Both the position numbers and the translations under genes were made by a program. 64,000 nucleotides of DNA, taken from assembly GCA_035236585.1 (NCBI GenBank), contig CP141132.1, forward strand, positions 81,644,880 through 81,708,879. Direction: 5' to 3'. Within the stretch, counting starts at the first letter, position 1. Every line of letters starts with the position of its first letter. Below are positions 37,526-48,900 of this stretch, piece by piece. This DNA is from Warburgia ugandensis (Eukaryota > Streptophyta > Magnoliopsida > Canellales > Canellaceae). A model generated the notes under the pieces. It made no database searches. It had not been told where the DNA came from and worked only from the letters and a program-made list of their open reading frames with translations.

Positions 37526-39055
37526 TGCCGGTATGCGGTAACGTCAGGACAGTCCAAAAACGCTGTTTTCTGTCTTAAGTCCCACTTGTACCGTCAGAAA
37601 TCCAACCAAAACACCGTTTTCTCACCGAAATATGCTCTGGAGAGTTACTTGTCGGCGATAAACTCAGCTTTATACCGAATCTACTCTGATTCCCCCAAAA
37701 AAGAGAGCACAGATTTTTGGTAAGAAATCTTCACAAAAGCATGGTCCTGCACCTTGATTCCAAATTACACCTTCAGAAATCCAGTAAAAACTAAGTTCTT
37801 CGGCCGGAAACCTTCGCCAGAGAGTGTATCATTCATGGATCGAGAAAAAATAGCCTTACTGTTCCTATTCCGCCTTTTAAGGAAGAATTCCACCGAAAAA
37901 TTCCCCTTGTAGCCGGCAATCGCTGCGCGGCCGGAGAAAATCGCTTTTGAAGGAATTCCGACCTTTATTCCTCGCTCGTCCTTTTCTTCTTTATCTTTTC
38001 TTTTTTTTAAGGAAATAATAAAGTCCGGTCTGTCAGATAAGTGGACCCCAAGTTGATCTCAGCCGTCACTGTGACGATAGCTTGGAACACTATCTCTCAG
38101 CCGTTGATCAGAGCGGGAGATCTGGAGCAGGCTGCGGGGCTGATATTCTTGGATGTGGATTCTGGATCTTACACCAGCCGTTGGATTAAGACTACGGCTC
38201 GGAGAAGAGCCTCCTGCCGTTGAATCAAAGGAGCTGGGCAATTTTGAAGACCTTTTCCCACCTTGGGCGAAACGCGGTCAGATAAGTGTGGGGCCCATAC
38301 TACTAATGCGCGTTTGTTTTTACATGGTGGAATCTTTCCTTTTCATGATTCGTAATGTATGCGCTCTTATTTTTCCTCGTCAACCCTTCGCTAAATTGCA
38401 TGAATGGCTATAACTTTATGTGGCCCCGGATATCCAAAGATCCAAGCCGTTAAACATTGTTTTCCAGATAAATTATGTTCTGAAATTCTTATTTATTGGA
38501 TGATCTTAACCCTGCTTAAAAAGTTTCAGAAGTTATTTTAGGATCTTGACCCGTCTTAGCCAAGGCAACGTGATAAACGGTTAGGATCTTTAGAAATATG
38601 AGCCCACATGACTGGGTTTGACTAGTTGGCCGTAAATTGAATTCCGATGCTCTCGTTGGTCAGTTATGCGTCCTACAAAATTATTGGATTATGAAAATAT
38701 TTTATTTGTATAATTTTCACATTCTATTTGGTAAATACATGTTTAATGTGGTAAGTGCAAAAGGGATCCCGCCAATCAATGGAGAATATTTTCTGGAGGA
38801 TGATCTTAGGTGTGCGATCAAAGAGTGATTAACAGTTCGGATGATGACAATTCCAAGCATCAGAGGATCGTTCGGCTAGTCGGCGTAGTCGCCTTGATGT
38901 GGACCATAGCCTAAACTAGTGATCATAAGATCTCAACCACATGTATGGATAGCCAATTTAATTAGCTTTGGGACCCACCAAAGTCATCAGAAAAATTAAA
39001 GAGACTTGAAGGAGCACATAACCAGTTTCCTATGTTTATTTAAAAAAGAATGCTA
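37526..39055. other. PERK promoter/5' UTR and intergenic DNA
   Basis: The first few hundred bases are the probable 5' UTR and promoter of PERK, with TC-rich runs near 37980-38015. No gene or repeat was recognised in the rest. Confidence 0.45.
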
Positions 39056-39172
39056 TAGTGCAACGGTAAAAATTGTCGTCATGTGACCTTAAGATCACGA
39101 GTTCAAGGCATGGAAACAGTGAAAAGGGCAAGGTAAGGCTGTGCCTTTTAGGCCCTTGTGAGGCTGCCCTTT
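39056..39172 (+). mobile_element. Au-like SINE copy 6 with internal deletions
   Basis: The head is intact (tagtgcaacggtaaaaattg, gagttcaaggc), but the middle and 3' body are shortened to gggcaaggtaaggctg, ggcccttgtgaggctgccc. Flanks tttaaaaaagaatgcta and tttaaaaacaatgcta form an imperfect target-site duplication. Confidence 0.82.
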
Positions 39173-39596
39173 ATTTTAAAAACAATGCTAACTCAAAGTG
39201 TTGGTAGGTGCTTGGACTCAAATCACTCCAACTTTTTGCATAGTAGATTTCAGCTATAGATGATTTGCCTAGATTATCTACTTGCTTTAGCTTTGGATGT
39301 CTACCGATTAAAAAATCACCCAGATTGCCATATGACAAAATGATGTTTTTTATTTTTGAATATAAATCATTATTTACAAAGTTTTTAGCCATCCATAAAA
39401 AGAAAAACTCTTTACATATTAGAATAATCAATTCTGCATGATTTTTGGATTGAAATGCATCCGGTGATAAAGAAATTAGATGATCTAAGTATATCACATG
39501 TGGGTGGAACTCTTCGTGCAAAAATTTGGAGCGCTTTGACTCCAAGCACGTATCAACACTTTGATTTAGCATTTCTCTTATTTTTGGGATGATCAC
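39171..39596 (-). other. Unassigned 141-codon open reading frame
   Basis: An uninterrupted minus-strand frame with a mixed amino-acid composition, including RSKFLHEEFHPHVIYLDHL and a Trp/Lys-containing middle. Its 3' end overlaps the edge of SINE copy 6. I do not recognise the protein. It could be a decayed gene piece, transposon sequence or chance. Confidence 0.25.
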
Positions 39597-40170
39597 ACTC
39601 CTTCAATACTAGTGCCACATCTTTTTGGGTTTAGTGGTAAAAGTACTTCTGGGTCAATTTTTTGCGTGATCAAGCCCAGCACCTTAAGCATCTTGCTATA
39701 GATGAGTTATATCTGAAAAATCACATACTTTAAATGATCTAAGCATTGACATTTTTTTTACTTATTTTAATATATTTAAATTTTCTACCATTGATTTTAG
39801 AACTCAAACAAAGCAATTTTATAATCATCCAATGCATATGAATTTTAGGTTAGACCTTATCTACTGTAAAACAGCTAAGATGAATGGTTCCATTATTCAG
39901 AAAAATAATCCTTATATGTATTTTTACTATAAAAAAAAAAATTCAAAAGAGGGTGACACATTAGTACCAAAGGGATAAGGGATGTAGAAATATCAGCTCC
40001 CTTATTTTTATTTTATTTTAGTTTTTAAGGATCAGATCCCAGCTTGGCTTCTTAATAAATTACAAAATAAAGTTCACAAACCTTCTCTTCCAGGAAATGA
40101 TACAGGGATACTCTCAAAAATAAGGAAAGATGTAGGTAAGTTGGGGAAGATGACTAGTGGGTGAGGTAAG

Positions 40171-40385
40171 TAAGGGTCTTAAGTCAATCCTCCAGGAGTG
40201 GTTGTTTACCTTCTCATACATGGTTTGTGGAAGGATGGGTTGGTATCCTCCTTGTATCCTACTCCTGCCATTGCTGAGGCATCCAAGGAGTCTAAGCCAA
40301 TCCTCTAGGAGTGGTTGATTAGATAGGTTGTGGAGTGATCAATTGGCACACTCCCTGTGTCCTATTCTTACCACTGACTAGCACC
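40171..40385 (+). repeat. Diverged tandem duplication, unit about 115 bp
   Basis: Unit one (from 40171) and unit two (from about 40286) both contain caatcctcNaggagtggttg, a ggttNgtggaNNgat segment and a tcctNNttgtatcctactcNtNcca-like end. Overall similarity is moderate, so the event is old. Confidence 0.72.
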
Positions 40386-41613
40386 AAATCAGACTAGCTG
40401 GGCTGGGGAAAATGACACACCATTTACTGAAAACAGCAGCTGAACTGAAGTGAGAAATGAGTTCTTTCTTGTGGGGCCAACTGGTAAAGAGAGAGTGAGT
40501 TCTCTCTCTCTCTCTGGAATTTCAATCACTCAAAGCTGTGCATAGAAAAAAAAAAATGCATGTTGGGCCTATTTGTCTCATTTTTCCAATGATCTAAGCT
40601 GTTCATTGAATTTGGTCTGACCCACGTGGCTTAAGTACCACACATCTCATCTACTTAATACATTGAGACTTGTTACTTGGATCTTTTGTGGTCATAAATA
40701 GAGGGTTTTGAGTTGTTCACGTTAAACCATCTATTTTCAAACCTACAAGGACTAAATAAACAAGGTCTTACTTGCGTGGAATGGATGATATTTTTCTTAC
40801 CTAGGCTATCTACTCTAGATAGGCCAAATCAAACGAACGGTTTAAATTACTGAAAAAATGAAGAAAACACATGCATATTTTTTCAATACAAAGCTTGGCA
40901 CGACAAAAGCTCTCTCTCTCTCTCTCTCTCTGTTTTTGTGTGTGCACAGTTTAGGTATACTGAGTGGAGACCCAAAAATAAAAAGTGGGTTCATCGAATT
41001 TGCCCTACATCGAGATAGGTAGCCAAAAATGAGATCCAATGGGCATCTCTACACTAGGCCCTCCTCAATAGCTGAGATGTGAATGTTGAGGGACTAAATA
41101 CCATTCACATTTCAGCTACTAGGGACCCACTACGGAGATGCTAGTTGGTTTCAATTTTCAGTACCTCCCCTCTTGAGGGAAGACAAATCTAATGAATGAC
41201 TTGGATCATGGAAAATCTTCAAAAAATGATTGGCCTTTCATTTTTAACCTCCATTTGATACACTCAAACCGTACAAATGTGTACTTAAAAAAAAAAAAAA
41301 AAAAAGCTCTCTCCCTCTCTCTCTCTCTATACATTTACACATTTACATGAACTTATACTACATTATTTCTCTTGCACATTTATATGTACTATATTATCTC
41401 TCTCTCTTTATTTATATATATATATATATAGGAGTGTTTTAATTTCAACTATTTGATGCAGGTGTAAGAGCAAATGACATTTGATTGGTTGAAAAAAAGT
41501 TAGAGAAAATAACAGTGAGGAACTTTTCCCTGGCCAATCATACGAGTTCATATAAAGTGCAGGCTCACTTTTCATACATGTTTAAGATGTTCATCTTGTT
41601 CAGCATTATCCAT

Positions 41614-41615
<2 letters not shown>

Positions 41616-41671
<56 letters not shown>
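41616..41671 (+). repeat. (TC)n microsatellite
   Basis: A perfect TC dinucleotide array of 56 bp, the longest in the window. Confidence 0.97.
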
Positions 41672-41674
<3 letters not shown>

Positions 41675-42805
41675 TTGTCAAATTTAAATATGAGCCTGCT
41701 TTTTGTACCTTTTCTTGGATATTAGACATTCATCTTGTTCGGCCTTATCTACGATATATGTTCTCTCTCTTGGACTGATTCCATGTCTTTTTCTTCTTTT
41801 TGTTGGAAATTGACCCCCATGAACACCCTTGAGCCCGTGCTCACGATTGGGGGCTTCTTCTTGCACAATTGTGAGAGAAGGTTTTTGCTCATTTGCATTA
41901 GATGATCCTAACTATTAGTTACTTTCTAGTAAATCTAGGTTTTGATGGTGTCCAAGTATGGTAGTTTCTCTCACACAGTAAGAGGTTTGTGTATCCAGAG
42001 GCAAACTCTTTAACTAATGAAGGCAGATTAGAACAATATTTAAAGCTATGCTCCCTGCTGATTCATTCTTCTTGCTATTTGGTTGGTAGGAATCGGACGG
42101 AAATTGATTTTCATGAAACAAAAAAAGAAGAAGGAATTCTGGGTGAAAAGTGTTTTGCACCTTGTAATTGAATTATTCCAAACAAATTTTATTCCTTTGA
42201 AAAGCTTCTTCTTTTTTTATTCGCATAATTTAAGTCCAAGGAGAATCAATTTCCATCCATATCCTTCCAACCAAATATGCACTACTATGTACAATCATAT
42301 TTGCCTCAAAAGAAAAAAAAAAGTTTAATCTTAACTAATTTATTCTTTTCCTTAGAACATAATATAATTTTTGCTTTTTCATTCTTAAAAACTACTAAAT
42401 GGATAAGCACATCTTGGTGCTTGAAGATTAATGTAAAGTGATTCCTGAGCAAGATATGGTTCATTTAGTTGTAGATGAGGACCCCACTTCATAGTAGGTG
42501 CAACTATGAGCATTACCTACCATTTTCCCTCCTGAGCAGCTACCACGTGGACCAACTGGCCCTAGTCTGCCCAGGAGGGCTACTTTATGAGCTAGAGTCT
42601 AACCAGGAGTTCTCATTATTCAGAAGGTTCCAAATTGTAGGCTTAAGAGTCATCTCAAAAGGTTGAACTTCTGTATATGACTTGTTCACAGCACACCCTG
42701 GTCTACCAAATAAATCACTTGGACCGCTCAAGGGGTGGCTTCATTTCTAATGACAACCATGAAAGATGAAGTGATTTCTAGAAACAAAAAGAGCGTGTTT
42801 GAGAA

Positions 42806-42960
42806 ATTTCGTTGTGTGATCTTGAGGTCATAGGTTTAAGGTGTGGAAATAGCCTTTTACAAAAATGCAAGATAAACTTATGTACTATAGACCTTTGTAC
42901 TCCACCCCTTCCCCGATCCTACATAGGCGAGAGTTTCGTACACCAGAACTGCCCTTTTTG
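42806..42960 (+). mobile_element. Au-like SINE copy 7
   Basis: The copy has gtgtgatcttgaggtcatag, the B-box region ggtttaaggtg, tgcaagataa and the 3' end acataggcgagagtttcgta then gaactgccctttt. The 5' tip is degraded. Confidence 0.8.
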
Positions 42961-43280
42961 TTCACTTGATTTTAAGTACAGTTTTGGCCCATGAAAAAAT
43001 GACTGAAGTCATAAGTAAATTTATTAATGGGGGAGAAAAGCCCTCCCTCGAAGGCGTCGGTTGTTCTGGTTATATATTAGGTTATCTTGCACAGAATGAC
43101 TTGGGGCATGATTGTTTCAAACTGAAAGGTAGGAAGGTGAGATTTTCTGAGGCTGAATACCAGTGGAGAGGACTGAACCTGGATGCCCAAGATTTTACGA
43201 GAGACTACAAGCAGGTGCACAGGGATGATGTTCTTACTACATTGTTGAGAGAGATTCAAAGAAGGATAGTGATATCCTGA
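42961..43280 (+). pseudogene. Exon-like gene fragment of unknown origin
   Basis: From an acceptor-like site (aagtacag|ttttggcc) an open frame of about 100 codons runs to TGA at 43278-43280. Composition is that of a folded protein: AHEKMTEVISKFINGGEKPS, then GYILGYLAQNDLGHDCFK, YQWRGLNLD and a basic end (LLREIQRRIVIS). It has no start context of its own and no partner exons that I can find. It sits between SINE copies 7 and 8, so it looks like the last exon of a gene stranded in repeat DNA. I do not recognise the family. Confidence 0.5.
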
Positions 43281-43400
43281 GACTATTATGTGTATGTAAT
43301 ATGTATGTTTCTTGCTCCCTCAGAATCGCTTAGCAGGGTTGTTGGCCTTGAAGGGCAGTCCTGTCTTTCAGAATTTGGTCTGCATGGGATTTAGCAGTAG

Positions 43401-43579
43401 AAGGGAAGCCTTTGTGCAATAGTAAAGTTATCATCGTGTGATGATGTTGAGGTCACAGTTCAAGGCGTGGAAATAGTCTCTTTAAAAAATACAAGATAAG
43501 GCTGCATACTATAAACCCTTGTGGTCTGCCCTTCCCCAAACCCCACATATGCAGAAGCTTTGTGCATTGAGGCTCCTCA
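43401..43579 (+). mobile_element. Au-like SINE copy 8
   Basis: Nearly full length: gggaagcctttgtgcaatag, gttgaggtcacagttcaagg, acaagataaggctgc, and the 3' end cacatatgcagaagctttgt. A small gatgat duplication lies in the head. Confidence 0.85.
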
Positions 43580-43758
43580 GTCACGGTCTATTTTCGGTTT
43601 CCAAAATGTTGGTGGAGTGAATGAAGTAATGACTCTTAATTGAGCAAAATAAAATATCCAAGACATATAGTGCATAAGAATTACTTATTAACGAGTGTGC
43701 CTATGTTTATTTCTAAACTATCATTTTCTCACCAGCATTTGTGACATGCTTCTACATA

Positions 43759-43937
43759 AAGAGCAGCCCGGTGCACCAAGCTCCCGCCTATGCAGGGTTC
43801 GGCGAAGGGGTGGACTACAAGAGTCTATAGTAGGCAGCTTTACCTTGCATTTTGCAAGAGACTGATTCCATGCTTTGAACCTGTGACCCCAAGGTCATAT
43901 GACGACAACTTTTACAGTTGCGCCAAGGCTCCCCTTC
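43759..43937 (-). mobile_element. Au-like SINE copy 9
   Basis: Full-length copy in opposite orientation to copy 8, 180 bp away. On the plus strand it runs from agagcagcccggtgcaccaa to gttgcgccaaggctcccctt. Confidence 0.9.
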
Positions 43938-44029
43938 ACATGCTAGTTAGAATTATCCAAAGCACATGATTTTTAATGCATAGGAAAGATCCAGAATTAT
44001 CCAAAACAACTTACCTCTAACTTCTCATG

Positions 44030-45345
44030 CAGGTGTATGCCCAAGTCTATTGTTTCTAGTTCTTGCCAGTTTTGTTCTTTACTAGGGATTAAAGAAAAGA
44101 AAGATCAAGAAACTCACGCAGAAAATTTTCTACAAAATGGATGTTTTCTATTACAACAGTTAATTTCCTCTAACCAAATCATTGCCGAGACAGTAAGTAT
44201 TTTTGCCGAAAAGTAACTCAAAAGGGCAACGAACAACTATAACATGAGCCAAATTTTGGGTGGGCGAGGCTATGGCATGGTTTACAAAGGAATTTTAGAA
44301 GATATTTAGAAATAGACGATAGCATAAAGGACAGCTCCAGTGCACGAAGCTCCAGCCTATGCGGGGTCTAGGGAAGGGGTGAACCACAAGAGCCTATAGT
44401 AGGCAGTCTTACCTTACATTTTACAATAGGTTGATTCCATGCCTTGAACCCATGACCTCAAAGTCACATGATGATAACTTTTACCATTGCGCCAAGGCTC
44501 CCCTTCAAATAGACAATAGCATATGGGATTCAAATTGATCAATTTGTAAATGAGATTTCATTCTCCCACAGATCAACCGAGAAATGCAGTGAAACTTTTG
44601 GGGGGTTGTTTGGAAACCCAAGTTCCAGTCTACGAATTTGTACCAAATGGGACCTCTTCCACCATCTCCATGATGAGTGTTATTTGTCCTCTATTTCGTG
44701 GAAAAGTCGTTTGAGGATCGCTGCAAAAGTTTCAAGACACTTGCTTACCTCCACTCAGCAACTTCTTTGCCAACAATTCATAGAGATGAGGAGTTTGCCA
44801 ACATTTTACTGGACAACAATTACGCTGCAAAAGTTTCCAATTCCGTTGTTTCAAATGTAGTCCCTATGGATCACACCCAAATAACAACTTTAGTGCGAGG
44901 GACACTTGGGTATCTAGATGGAGAATATTTTCAAACTGGTATATTAGAAAAAAAGAAAAAAAGAGAGAGAGATGTTTATAGTTTTGTGGTGATTCTTGCA
45001 GAGCTTTTAAAAGAGAAGAGGCCAGTGCCTACAGAAGGAAATTTATCAATGTACTTCATTTTGTAGGTAAAAGAAAACCGTCTGTTTGAAGTTATAGAGC
45101 ACCAAGTAATAGACAAGGGAGGCATGGAGCAACTTTCTACAGTTGTTAAACTTGCAGAAAGGTGCTTGAAAGCGAATGGTGAAAAAAGACCAACTATGAA
45201 AGAGGTAGCATTGGAGCTAGTTCGGTTAACAAGGTCAGTGGTGCACCCTCAGGTTCAAGAAAATGTTGAAGAGACTGACTGCTTGGTTCACGAGTCATCT
45301 GGAGAAGGAGAGTCCAGAGGGTATGGTGGAGGGAAAGAAATATAA
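44030..45345 (+). pseudogene. WAK/WAK-like receptor kinase pseudogene
   Basis: Pieces of a wall-associated-kinase-like protein read in order but in changing frames. They are a juxtamembrane segment (44095-44140), a P-loop (GGRGYGMVYKGIL, about 44257-44295), FHHLHDE, then LAYLHSATSLPTIHRD, LVRGTLGYLDGEYFQTG, ELLKEKRPVPTEGNLSMYFI and a C-terminal KENRLFEVIEHQV...MKEVALELVRL. Key residues are lost: the lysine after HRD is replaced (HRDEEFANILL) and the DFG position reads SNS. Stops occur after the P-loop and at 45063-45065, and a SINE (44327-44506) interrupts the N-lobe. It is certainly non-catalytic. The extracellular part is not visible upstream. Confidence 0.88.
44327..44506 (-). mobile_element. 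Au-like SINE copy 10, inside the kinase pseudogene
   Basis: A full-length 180-bp copy flanked by a 17-bp duplication with one mismatch: aaatagacgatagcata (44310-44326) and aaatagacaatagcata (44507-44523). Confidence 0.93.
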
Positions 45346-45949
45346 AATTTAGAGATGATGATTGATGGGAGCTGCATTTTTGGCCAAATTTAGAAGTTTA
45401 TAATTCCGAATGTAAATTTTGTTTTAGAGAAAAGCTTTTGTATTTGAGCCTATGCAAGTGAATGTTATTTTGATTCTTAACTTCTAACAAGAACTTTACA
45501 TCTATGTGATTGTGAATCTAGCAAATCAACGACGGTGCTGTAGCACTCCTCCCTCAATAATTCTAGAGCAGTGTTATTCCCAATTACAGTGAATGGATCC
45601 CATATTGTTTGAGCAAAAGAAGCTCGAGATTATCACAGATTTGATCTGTTGAAAGGAATAACAGAAGCAAATGAAACATCAGCTTATGCTTATTATTTGA
45701 AACTTCAAGTAATACAAGAAAATGGGCTACAATCTGAAAATGAAATAATACCAGAAATTGGACATAGTTCCCTGACTAATTGAACCCAATGCCTACTTTG
45801 AATTTTAAATGAATGGGTATAAAAACCACGAGAATATGGGAACAACAGCAAAACATGCTTTACACAACTTATATGAGTTAGATCTCCAATGAATAAGGAA
45901 TCATCCCCAATAATAGAAAAGCAACATTATGAACTATGAAAGTAGATCC

Positions 45950-48900
45950 TCATTGCTGAAGCAATCGAAGACCTGCTTCCAAATCTTCAATGGTGAGTGT
46001 GACCAGACAGTCAGAATCTGCGCAATCAAAATCAAGCCGGAGGTCCAAATGCTCTCGTGCATTTACAAGCATCGGGTTAATTAAACCTCCATTCATCTCC
46101 TTCCGCTGTTTCTCAGTCGTCCATCTCTCAATCAGTTCTGCCACAGCTGCCTCACTGCACGAGGGATGCAGCTTAAACCCATAAAGCAGACCATCTTCCA
46201 ATTGAGAATTCATCTTGAGATGGGTAATTTGGGCCAGTTCTTTACAGCTGAAGTCCCCAAAGGAGAAGAATTTGGTTACCCGTCTACAGAACCCTTCATT
46301 TGATGATATTACTCGTTTCATTGGCTCGCTGTAGCCAGCAAATATGACAACCACTTTTCCACTGTCCATCACTGACATTATCTCCTCTAAAGCCTCCAAG
46401 CCATAGTCCTTGTCATCTGCCTTCTGCATTGGAATCAACCTATAGGCTTCATCAACAAAAAGTATGCCACCTTCTGCCTCTTTTATCTGCAAAAGGAGAT
46501 ATAAGCTTATTATATGTTGATCACGAGTTTATTATCATTCATGCAACAATCACATTTTTCACTTTCCCAATTGAAGGTTTAGAATGGCCTGTAAATACAA
46601 CAAGCGAGGATGGTATATGGTAACCAAAAAGCATGACAGCTTATGGGAATAACGCTAAGTCTCATACTTCTCCCTTTCATTTTTATTGTACTGGACATCC
46701 AGTAAACTTCTAAGCTGGAATAACATTCCTGGTTCAAACCCTTGCAGTGGCTAACATGATTCAGGTCCTAAAGTAGTCTTTATCTTCTTCAAAACCTTAG
46801 CAACTAATTATTTCCATTATCCTGTTTATGCTGTATCACTTGAAAATATATCCATCAAATAGGAAAGTGTGTGTTCTGAAAATATGAAACAGCTATGGCC
46901 CAGTAATTTGGTTTTGGTTTTCTTGGCGTAACAATTGAGTTGTTGTCATGTCACTTGGAGGTCACAGGTTCAAGGAGTAGAAACAACCTCTTGCAAAAAT
47001 GCAAGGTAAGGCTGCGTACTATAGATGCTTTGTGGTCCACCCCTTTCCCCAACCCTGCATACGTTGGAGCTTCATGGACCACGCTTCCCTTTTTTCCCCT
47101 TTTTTGTTGTTGCTTCCTTGTCTACCTCCAAGGCCTGCTGCCTATCAAGCTGGTAACATAGAACTGATTTAACCAAGAGAAACTATTTCTGTAGCGTGAC
47201 AAATCAGAGGTGTTTTGGTTGAATCATGAACATTCTTACCCCTTTTGTCCTCAGTGGCAAAAGGAAACTGGTACAATTTTTTTTGAAACATTCAAGCAGT
47301 GACTTGTACAAAAAAATAAGTTCCAGGTGAAGGCCTGACCTACTTGCTTGCGTGGCAGCTAAATCTAGAAAGGTCCTGGTCATATTTAGGGATGCAACCC
47401 AAAAAGCTAAAAAGTGTTTGTTTCTTCAAGCAACATACATCAGTCAAATTTTGCCTAGAGTACAACTAGGCAGTCTAGAATTCACGCAAGTCCCCAAAGG
47501 GCAGTTAAAGCATCTAAAAGAGCAGTTCAGATACAGGTTGATGTTTTTCAGAGATTTCATGCATGATTAAGGAAGAATCTCAACTGGCAAAACCATGCAT
47601 CTCATATCATGTTGAAAAATGAAACTGTGCAGCAATATTTCATGCTAGCCAAAAGAGAGTTAATATATATGTTTAGAGGCACAAATAGATTACCTTTCTC
47701 CTAGTCTTTGGTCCTGTATGTCCAACAAACTCCCCAACCAGATCCGTCCTCTGAACTTCAGTTACCTTATCAGTAGGCAAAATTCCTACCATATGTAGAA
47801 GTTTTCCCAGAATTCTGGCAACCATTGTTTTACCTATTGAAAAATAAAGGGCAAAAAGATGATAGATACAGTGAAAAGAAATAGAGGGATGGTAACTGTT
47901 AGCTAACATGTTGAACACATCCAAATACAAGAGTGGGTGCCTGTGCCCCTGTATGTATATAATTAAAGTTTTACCAGTGTTCTTAAAGACAAATGCACCA
48001 ACTTAAAAAGAAAGATGAAACATTTTATAAGTTATAAATTATGAAATTTCGCAAGAAACATAATATAGAAATAAGGATACAGCAAACCAATATGCCACAA
48101 AATTCTAATTGTTCAACTTACAGCATCTTATGGCATTTTGATGCAGTGAAAGAGCTTTCAGAACTCATGGCATTTGAACTTGTAGTTCAATTTTCTCACT
48201 CATTAATCCGTGAGATCAAAATTTGAACTATAAGATAGAATCGAAGCTTAAGAGTCACGGCATTCCATATTCTAATGTTTTATTATTAGACATGAGTCAA
48301 GTAGCATGATGGGAATTAAACCACAAGATCCAAACAGCTAAAGTCATACTCTTCTTGTTAGAGTTTTCTTGACATAGGTAATTGCTTGTATAAAGCATTA
48401 TGTAATGACATGGATAATTTGTACCAGATAAGTGATCACTCTCATCAAGCATGTACAGAGTATTATGTAAGGACAAGAAAAGTGATCACCCTCATCATCT
48501 CATTCATGACAAAGCAACCTATACCTGTGCCAGGATTGCCAAGGAAAGCCATATGGGGGGGTTTCCTAACAGCAACTTTAAGCCCAAGCACTCTGCGCTT
48601 CTCATCCAAAAGCATTCCCTTGGCCCATTTCCTAAGTTGCAGCTTGAGCTCTTGCAACCCCACAATATTTGATATAGCCTCTTCAAGCTCTGCCATCTTA
48701 GCTTTTGTTTCACAGCAAGCTTCTAAGGCTTTGCGCTTCCTCTGATCTTCGAGATGCCAATAAAGGAGTTGCTGCAATTTCTCATTTCCCCGGCCTTGTG
48801 AAAGATGATTTAGGGGAGTCATGCCATCCTGCATTATAAAATTTTAATAGTATGAGTAATAGTTTGATCTTACTTGAATGCTGCTCAAAAGCAATTCTTA

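Larger units (their letters stand above)
39597..42805. other. Repeat-rich intergenic DNA
   Basis: No gene was recognised. The stretch contains short CT microsatellites (40500-40518, 40910-40932), a poly-A run (about 41288-41305), a (TA)n run (41413-41430) and the (TC)n array listed separately. An older partial duplication links 41556-41620 and 41690-41773: both have gttcatcttgttcagc-like sequence followed by ttatc, then a CT run. Confidence 0.5.

Noticed and set aside
37254-37541. Glycine-rich protein on the plus strand
   Set aside because: It is the antisense shadow of the PERK proline-rich exon.
43401-44506. tRNA genes suggested by A- and B-box-like motifs
   Set aside because: The motifs belong to SINE heads; no cloverleaf forms and the same sequence recurs fifteen times.
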